DNA of 37,731 bases, from positions 1-37,731 of the forward strand of contig MENF01000018.1 of assembly GCA_001769035.1 (NCBI GenBank). Direction: 5' to 3'. The notes below the pieces were generated by a model. It ran no database searches. It saw only the letters and a list, made by a program, of their open reading frames with translations, and had not been told where the DNA came from. The stretch comes from Bacteroidetes bacterium GWA2_32_17. Its GTDB lineage: Bacteria; Bacteroidota; Bacteroidia; Bacteroidales; GWA2-32-17. The position numbers and the translations under genes were made by a program. Below, piece after piece: positions 32,280-37,731 of the stretch (position 1 is the first letter of the stretch; every line of letters starts with the position of its first letter).

Positions 32280-33167
32280 CTATCGGATTTTATTTATTTG
32301 CGAAATAAAAAGTGCAAAAATTACTACAAAAATACCAGTTAGTTTTAATAATGTAAGTTCTTCGTCCATAATTATATAGGCAAATATTGCTGTTATAACA
32401 GGAATAAGGTTTGTAAAAACCGTTGAACGGTTTACCCCAAACTCTTTAACTGCGTAACTATAAAACACATACGAGAGTGAAGATGGAAAAATTCCAAGAC
32501 ATAAAATTGTAATAATAATTTTTGGTGTAAATAAAGAAATGTTGAATAAATGTACGTCGCAAACAAAAAACAAAGGCACAAAAGCAAAAATTCCCAGAAT
32601 ATTTTGCCATGTAATAATTGTTACAGGCGAATATGTTTTAATTATATGTCTTAAAACCATAGTATATCCAACTGCCGATAATACTGCAATAAACAAAAGT
32701 GCGATACCTAAAAGGGAAACATTAAAACTAATGTTAGGTTCAAAAATAATTAACAATACGCCTAATATTGATATAACAATACCTAATAAATTTAAAAGTG
32801 AAACTTTTTCTCTAAACACTATCCATGCAGCCCATGGAACAAACAATGGAATAGTAGATATTAATACAGCACCTAATGTTGATGTAACTAATTGTAATCC
32901 ATAAGTTTCACCTAAAAAATAACATAATGGTTCAAAAAAAGCTATTAACAAAAACCATTTAATATCCTTCTTTTTAATGTTCTGAAGAATTCCTAACGAC
33001 CTGGTTAGAATCAGCATAAATACAGATGAAACAATTAACCTGATTAAAACTAAAGTTATTGGCTGAATATTTCCGTCTAATGAAATTTTAGTTCCTACAA
33101 ACGAAAATCCCCAGAAAATCATTGCCAGCACCAAACAAAAATATATTAATAATTTATTTGTCCACAT
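32280..33167 (-). CDS. EamA/DMT-superfamily transporter
   Basis: 295 residues, ten predicted helices in two EamA halves: AMIFWGFSFVGTKISL near the N-terminus, the second-half GIALLFIAVLSAVGYTMVLRHI, and the typical loop ends PVTIITWQN and GVNRSTVFTNLIPVITAIFAYIIMDEE. DMT proteins export amino acids, nucleosides or other metabolites across the inner membrane; the substrate is unknown. Its stop lies about 105 nt from the methyltransferase gene end (convergent). Upstream on its strand is a DUF4153 gene separated by repeat DNA. Confidence 0.9.
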   Translation of the reverse strand: MWTNKLLIYFCLVLAMIFWGFSFVGTKISLDGNIQPITLVLIRLIVSSVFMLILTRSLGILQNIKKKDIKWFLLIAFFEPLCYFLGETYGLQLVTSTLGAVLISTIPLFVPWAAWIVFREKVSLLNLLGIVISILGVLLIIFEPNISFNVSLLGIALLFIAVLSAVGYTMVLRHIIKTYSPVTIITWQNILGIFAFVPLFFVCDVHLFNISLFTPKIIITILCLGIFPSSLSYVFYSYAVKEFGVNRSTVFTNLIPVITAIFAYIIMDEELTLLKLTGIFVVIFALFISQINKIR

Positions 33168-33174
33168 ATTTGCA

Positions 33175-33250
33175 ATTTGGGATTGGGGATTTAGGATTTA
33201 GAATTTGGTACTTTGGAATTTGGAACTTGGTATTTGGGTTTTGATATTTG
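33175..33250. repeat. GGGATTT/GGAACTT heptad repeat
   Basis: TTGGGATTGGGGATTTAGG, TTGGAATTTGGAACTTGG and related 7-8-bp units fill the gap between the DUF4153 stop and the transporter start. Related to 7085-7186. Confidence 0.75.
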
Positions 33251-33254
33251 GTAT

Positions 33255-35117
33255 TTATTTGTTATTGCCAACAAGAACATCTGCCTGGACTTCCCGAATT
33301 AAAGAGAATTTTTTATCAGAAATACCTCCTGATAATAATGTAAAAACAATTTTAATTGATGAATGGGATGAATTTAAAAATATTGTCATATCTTTTTTAT
33401 CTGCCTGATAATAACCATAATTACCTTCTTTTTTATTTTTATACAGTTTATTCATTAGTTCAACAATATTAAAATTAATTGTTGTATCTGACTGTAAAAC
33501 AGACATATTGCCATTAATTGGTGAAAAAGATAATTTAATTTTTAAACTATCATTAAGTTTATATTCCGAAGAAATAATTGTATCATTATTATCAGTTTCT
33601 TTGTTATTATAATAATATGAACGATATTTTAACAAATAATCGTATCCTGTAATCTGCATCGGAATTTCATTTTCGTAGTTCTGGCAGCTAAAAGAATACT
33701 GAATAACATCGTAATATGGTGTATAAATATTATATTCAATTCCCATAATTTCGGTAAGTTTTTTAACCCCATTGTAACTTGTATAATACCTTAAGGAATC
33801 TGTATTAAAAATAGTATCAAGATTTTGTTTAAATAATGGCTGTAAAGATTTATATCCATGCATATCAGCCAAATAAGTTAAAATCGAACAAATTTCAACA
33901 TCCTCTTTTGTGTCAATAGTTTTTGTTGTCTTTACTACTTTTCCATCTTTTAGAATATTATTTTTAATTAAAATATTTTCGAGACGTTGTTTTTGGTTCC
34001 ATTTCGATATTTTAAAAACATTCCATGGTCCGCTTACCGACAAAAAAGCAATTATTACAATAGAAACCGGAACCATTCTTATTTTTTTATACTTTGTTAT
34101 AATAAGATATATTGAAATAAATGTAAGCCAAATTCCTGTAAGCACGATAAAAATTCTGTTTTCGGTAAATCCATACTCACTAATTCGTTTACTGATTGCT
34201 ATAAAAAACATTATTAATAATGGGAAAACAGAATAAAAGAAAATTTTTGTAAATAATCGTACACCTTTATTTTGTTGGATGTTATATATTGGATATATCA
34301 ATAAAAAAGAAAAAATGCCTAATAACGAATATCCCGAAACCAGATAAACAACCCAACCAACTGGCCAATCGCGTGTAATCAGTACTTTCGCAAAATAAGC
34401 ATACAATATTATTGCATAAATTGTTACAATTGGTAACAAAATATATTGTGTAAATATTTTTATTCCTTTTGGGTAAACATGAACTCCTTCGAGTTTATCA
34501 AAATATTTAGGAATGCCCGAAATAAAAAACCAAACACAAAAAACACCTACAATAAAAATCCAGAGCCTTAAATACCACTCCCCTCTAATATCAACACCAA
34601 AAAGCTTATCAACTGCGAGTATAGCCAAAGAAATTCCAGTATATAAAACACCCGCATACAAAAATGTAAGCAACAACCTTAAGAACAGTGATTTATTAAA
34701 CTGCCAAAAGGCATTATGTTTTTCAAAGCCAATAAAAGGAGAAAATGATACAACAGCATTAAAACCAATTAAGTAAATCACAAAACGAACCATGTTTTTG
34801 TCAAGTATAACATCAGGCAATGATAAAAAATAAAATAACAGAAATATAAACCCGGAAGAACGAATAACAAATTTCAGAATTTTAGTTACCTCTAATCGTT
34901 CCGAAAAAATTGTAATTGCCAGAAACATTGGTAAACCAATAGCGCAACTCATAATTAAATGGTAAAGGTTCGAATAATCGGTATAATTGGTATAATCGAA
35001 ATCAACAACATAAATTGCTGTTAATGTGCCTAATATAGAAACAAACAAACTAAAAGGGAACCGAATTAACGAACTTTTAGTTTTTCGAATTAAATATTTT
35101 AAACTTGGAATTTTCAT
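33255..35117 (-). CDS. DUF4153 membrane protein
   Basis: 620 residues from the ATG at 35117 (MKIPSLKYLIRK); an upstream in-frame ATG adds only eight residues. About twelve helices in residues 20-385 include MSCAIGLPMFLAITIFSERL, LLLTFLYAGVLYTGISLAILAVDKLF and ITRDWPVGWVVYLVSGYSL, which match the Bacteroidota DUF4153 family. The last ~230 residues are a soluble, beta-rich extracytoplasmic domain ending VQADVLVGNNK. The function of the family is unknown. It may be co-transcribed with the downstream EamA transporter. Confidence 0.85.
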   Translation of the reverse strand: MKIPSLKYLIRKTKSSLIRFPFSLFVSILGTLTAIYVVDFDYTNYTDYSNLYHLIMSCAIGLPMFLAITIFSERLEVTKILKFVIRSSGFIFLLFYFLSLPDVILDKNMVRFVIYLIGFNAVVSFSPFIGFEKHNAFWQFNKSLFLRLLLTFLYAGVLYTGISLAILAVDKLFGVDIRGEWYLRLWIFIVGVFCVWFFISGIPKYFDKLEGVHVYPKGIKIFTQYILLPIVTIYAIILYAYFAKVLITRDWPVGWVVYLVSGYSLLGIFSFLLIYPIYNIQQNKGVRLFTKIFFYSVFPLLIMFFIAISKRISEYGFTENRIFIVLTGIWLTFISIYLIITKYKKIRMVPVSIVIIAFLSVSGPWNVFKISKWNQKQRLENILIKNNILKDGKVVKTTKTIDTKEDVEICSILTYLADMHGYKSLQPLFKQNLDTIFNTDSLRYYTSYNGVKKLTEIMGIEYNIYTPYYDVIQYSFSCQNYENEIPMQITGYDYLLKYRSYYYNNKETDNNDTIISSEYKLNDSLKIKLSFSPINGNMSVLQSDTTINFNIVELMNKLYKNKKEGNYGYYQADKKDMTIFLNSSHSSIKIVFTLLSGGISDKKFSLIREVQADVLVGNNK

Positions 35118-35283
35118 AAAAAAGATTTTATTTTTAAGCAAATTTAATCAACAATATTTAATTTCAACTTAATATTTTTAAATTTCTCAATTTATTGAAG
35201 TTTCGGGTTTTTTGTTTTTAATTTCGGGTTGTTTTGTAATCTCCTTATTTTTTTACAAATATTTCGAGTAAATAATCACACCA

Positions 35284-35338
35284 AAAACCTTAACCTTAAC
35301 CTCAACCTTAACCTCAAAACTTGAAACCCGAAACCCTA
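35284..35338. repeat. CCTTAA/CCTCAA hexamer array
   Basis: CCTTAACCTTAACCTCAACC and following units, then ACTTGAAACCCGAAACCC: a 6-7-bp degenerate tandem in the gap between the divergent DUF4153 and tgt genes. It keeps the tgt frame open upstream of its true start. Confidence 0.75.
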
Positions 35339-35425
35339 TACTTAAGTCAACTATTAATTTTAATCCGATTTTCAAAAACTCTTTTTATTGTCATTTTGGG
35401 TTACCTTTACCCTCAAATTTTTTAC

Positions 35426-36556
35426 ATGGATTTTAAAATAATTGCCGAAGATAAAAATTCCGATGCCCGAACAGGTATTATTTCTACCGCTCATGGCAAA
35501 ATTCAAACTCCTATTTTTATGCCCGTAGGCACAGACGGAAGCGTAAAAGGAATACATCAAAACACATTAGAAAACGACATAAATGCACAAATAATATTAG
35601 GAAACACTTACCATTTGTATTTACGTCCAGGAACTGAAGTATTAGAAAAAGCCGGCGGTTTACATAAATTTATGAGTTGGAAGAAACCCATACTAACAGA
35701 TAGTGGTGGTTATCAGGTGTTTTCGCTTGCCAAATGTAGAAAATTAACAAACGAAGGTGCAAAATTTCAATCGCATATTGACGGCTCAACTCATTTGTTT
35801 ACACCCGAAAATGTAATTGATATTCAGAGAGTTATTGGAAGCGATATAATGATGGCATTAGATGAATGTACTCCCTACCCTTGCGATTACAATTATGCAA
35901 AAAAAAGTTTACAACTCACTAATTTGTGGTTAAATAGAGGCATTAAGCATTATAAACATACTGAACCAAAATATGGAAATTCGCAGGCATATTTTCCTAT
36001 TGTTCAAGGATCTGTATTTGCCGATTTAAGAAAAAAGTCCGCCGAAAAAATTGCAAAATTAAATTGCGATGGGAATGCAATAGGTGGATTATCGGTTGGC
36101 GAACCTGTCGAAATGATGTACGAAATGCTTGCAATTGTCAACTCAATTTTGCCAAAACAAAAGCCACGATATTTGATGGGAGTTGGCACTCCTGCAAACA
36201 TTCTCGAAGGGATTGCTTTAGGAACCGATATGTTCGATTGCGTTATGCCAACGCGTAACGGAAGAAACGGAATGTTATTTACTTCAAACGGAATTATAAA
36301 TATTAAAAATGAAAAATGGAAACTCGATTTTTCGCAAATAGATGATAACGCTAATTCGTTTGTAGATAAACTCTATACAAAAGCATATTTACGACATTTA
36401 TTTGTTAGTGGCGAAATGTTGGGACCACAAATAGCAAGTATTCACAATTTAAGTTTTTATCTTTGGCTTGTTAATGAAGCTCGTAACAAAGTAAAAGAAG
36501 GTTGCTTTGCCGATTGGAAAAAACAAATGGTAAAAAAAGTATCGCATAGAATATGA
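35426..36556 (+). CDS. tgt: Queuine/preQ1 tRNA-ribosyltransferase
   Basis: 376 residues from the ATG at 35426, the usual length; the frame is open for another 35 codons upstream, but that part is hexamer repeat DNA. Active-site blocks are GNTYHLYLRPG (59-69), DSGGYQVFS with Asp92, DECTPYP, IGGLSVGEP, and FDCVMPTRNGRNG with the nucleophile Asp271. The enzyme exchanges guanine 34 for preQ1 in GU(N) tRNAs. The C-terminal zinc site of most bacterial enzymes, CxCxxC, is absent: the aligned part reads FSQIDDNANSFVDKLYTKAY, followed by YLRHLF and the IHNLSFYLWLV helix. Its stop overlaps lptG by 4 nt. Confidence 0.95.
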   Translation: MDFKIIAEDKNSDARTGIISTAHGKIQTPIFMPVGTDGSVKGIHQNTLENDINAQIILGNTYHLYLRPGTEVLEKAGGLHKFMSWKKPILTDSGGYQVFSLAKCRKLTNEGAKFQSHIDGSTHLFTPENVIDIQRVIGSDIMMALDECTPYPCDYNYAKKSLQLTNLWLNRGIKHYKHTEPKYGNSQAYFPIVQGSVFADLRKKSAEKIAKLNCDGNAIGGLSVGEPVEMMYEMLAIVNSILPKQKPRYLMGVGTPANILEGIALGTDMFDCVMPTRNGRNGMLFTSNGIINIKNEKWKLDFSQIDDNANSFVDKLYTKAYLRHLFVSGEMLGPQIASIHNLSFYLWLVNEARNKVKEGCFADWKKQMVKKVSHRI

Positions 36557-37644
36557 ACATTCCCGGAATTAAAACATTGGATAAATACATAATTAAAAAG
36601 TTTCTCGGAACTTTCGTTTACTCTATTATATTGATTATTAGTATCGCTATTGTTTTTGATTTTGCCGAACGGCTCGATGATTTTATTGACGGACATGCAC
36701 CTTTTAAAAATATTATTTTCGATTATTATTTGAACTTCATTCCATATTTTATTAATTTATTTTCTTATTTGTTTGTGTTTATTTCAGTAATATTTTTTAC
36801 TTCAAAAATGGCACAAAACACCGAAATTATTGCCATTTTAGGAAACGGAATAAGTTTCAGGCGGTTTATGCGTCCATATTTTATTTCAGCAACAATTATT
36901 GCAGTTTTTTCATTTTTGTTAGCAAATTTCGTAATCCCATATTCAAATAAAAAGAAATTAGATTTCGAGTATAAATACATAAGAAATCCATTCCGTAACG
37001 ATGAAATAAATATCCACAGGCAAATAGAACATGGCGTTTTTGTTTATCTCGAAAATTATTCGGTAGAATCTGATATAGCTTATAAATTTTCTGTCGAGAA
37101 ATTTGAAAACGGAAAATTAGTGTCAAAACTTATGTCGGATATGGCACAGTGGGATAGCATAAAAAACTGCTGGAGATTAAACAATTATTATATTCGTACT
37201 TTTCAAAAAGACCATGATAACATCATTCAGGGGTTAACAAAAGACACAGTGCTTAATTTGCGTCCCGATGATTTTAAACAACGTGTAGAAATAGTAGAAA
37301 CTATGAATTATAATCGTTTAAATGATTTTATTGAAGAAAAAAAACTTGAGGGATCAGAAAATATTGATGCGTTTTTGGTTCACAAATATCAAAGAATGAT
37401 AAATCCTTTAAGCACCTTTGTTTTAACATTAATCGGATTATCAGTTTCGTCAAGAAAGGTAAGAGGTGGAATTGGTATGCATCTTGGAATAGGACTTTTG
37501 TTAAGTTTTGCGTATATTCTTTTCATGCAAGTATCAACAAATATGTCAATTGGTGGAACATTACCACCAATATTAGGCGTTAGCATTCCAACTATCATTT
37601 TTTCGGTTATCGGTTTGTTTTTGTATAAATTAACACCAAAATAG
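36553..37644 (+). CDS. lptG: LptF/LptG-family LPS export permease
   Basis: 363 residues. It begins with the family's LDKYIIKKFLGTFVYSIILI; three helices (about 17-37, 55-80, 100-120) precede a periplasmic jellyroll-type domain (about 125-275, VFVYLENYSVESDIAYKF), followed by three more helices (about 290-360, SSRKVRGGIGMHLGIGLLLSFAYI). The coupling-helix block MAQNTEIIAILGNGISFRRFMRPY, which contacts the ATPase LptB, is clear. It moves LPS from the inner membrane toward LptC. Translation is coupled to tgt (ATGA), a pairing common in Bacteroidota. LptF versus LptG cannot be fully separated by eye; LptG is favoured by this context. Confidence 0.88.
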   Translation: MNIPGIKTLDKYIIKKFLGTFVYSIILIISIAIVFDFAERLDDFIDGHAPFKNIIFDYYLNFIPYFINLFSYLFVFISVIFFTSKMAQNTEIIAILGNGISFRRFMRPYFISATIIAVFSFLLANFVIPYSNKKKLDFEYKYIRNPFRNDEINIHRQIEHGVFVYLENYSVESDIAYKFSVEKFENGKLVSKLMSDMAQWDSIKNCWRLNNYYIRTFQKDHDNIIQGLTKDTVLNLRPDDFKQRVEIVETMNYNRLNDFIEEKKLEGSENIDAFLVHKYQRMINPLSTFVLTLIGLSVSSRKVRGGIGMHLGIGLLLSFAYILFMQVSTNMSIGGTLPPILGVSIPTIIFSVIGLFLYKLTPK

Positions 37645-37731
37645 TGTCTGTCTATAAAGTCAGTGTCTGAACTATAATGTTCGAGTTTGAGGCATGCGAA
37701 GTTTTGAAAACCAAGGAGTTTACTATAGTAA
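37645..37731. repeat. Start of an intergenic repeat cut by the window end
   Basis: After the lptG stop, GTCTGTCTATAAAGTCAGTG and GAGTTTGAGGCATGC lead to GTTTTGAAAACC and the palindrome TTTACTATAGTAA at the very end. It looks like one arm of a larger palindromic element that continues outside the window. Confidence 0.35.

Noticed and set aside
32539-32904. Plus-strand 121-residue frame inside the EamA transporter
   Set aside because: Antisense shadow of a clear ten-helix transporter gene.
35321-35425. N-terminal extension of TGT by 35 codons
   Set aside because: It has only a TTG start, lies in the hexamer repeat, and the ATG at 35426 gives the normal family length.

Overview
The window is a low-GC (by eye about 30 %) stretch of a Bacteroidota chromosome, probably an anaerobic Bacteroidales/Marinilabiliales-like lineage. 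The evidence is: three sets of surface genes with type IX secretion (T9SS) C-terminal sorting domains; outer-membrane beta-barrels; promoters with the Bacteroidota -7 box TAnnTTTG and almost no Shine-Dalgarno sequences; a ferredoxin-dependent 2-oxoacid oxidoreductase; a DUF4153 membrane protein; and the tgt-lptG pair. No rRNA or tRNA genes were seen.

Layout. (1) 1-6323: a surface-protein cassette present in three copies. Each copy consists of the end of a phage-tail-fibre-like coiled-coil gene, then an outer-membrane beta-barrel, then a secreted T9SS protein. Copy 1 is intact apart from the window edge. Copy 2 keeps only a ~34-bp scar of the fibre gene and a broken T9SS gene. Copy 3 has a fibre end fused out of frame to a lipoprotein start, and a T9SS gene split by one frameshift. 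(2) 6620-12460: an aryl-polyene/resorcinol-like fatty-acyl cluster: hotdog thioesterase, ketosynthase, half-length ketosynthase-fold protein, acyl carrier protein, second ketosynthase, chain-length-factor-like protein and a membrane-anchored polysaccharide deacetylase. The last five genes are packed end to end. No ketoreductase, dehydratase, ligase or acyltransferase of the pathway is inside the window. (3) 12477-16825: OmpA remnant, thiF, a repeat array, thiS, a DivIC/FtsB-type division gene and an RND/MMPL exporter that may serve the lipid cluster. (4) 16958-19982: four-subunit 2-oxoacid:ferredoxin oxidoreductase (delta, alpha, beta, gamma) ended by a strong terminator. (5) 20236-23912: TerC-family membrane protein, LpxL-like acyltransferase, rarA. 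(6) 23991-30253: a large T9SS protein on the minus strand, then two multi-pass GT-C-like membrane proteins. (7) 30454-32174: a two-gene restriction-modification island. (8) 32280-37644: EamA transporter and DUF4153 protein (minus strand), then tgt and lptG (plus strand, overlapping).

The most unusual property of the window is its intergenic DNA. Many spacers, including ones inside operons, are filled with degenerate short-period arrays (AACAATG-type heptads, a 23-bp GATTGA array, CCTTAA-type hexamers, GGAACTT/GGGATTT heptads) or with dispersed palindromes, some occurring at several places in the window. These arrays produce many spurious open frames and extend real genes upstream, so starts of genes beside them were chosen by family alignment. 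The two best leads for new biology are the recombining surface cassettes and this intergenic repeat system; the restriction-modification pair and the ketosynthase cluster with non-catalytic ketosynthase-fold members come next.
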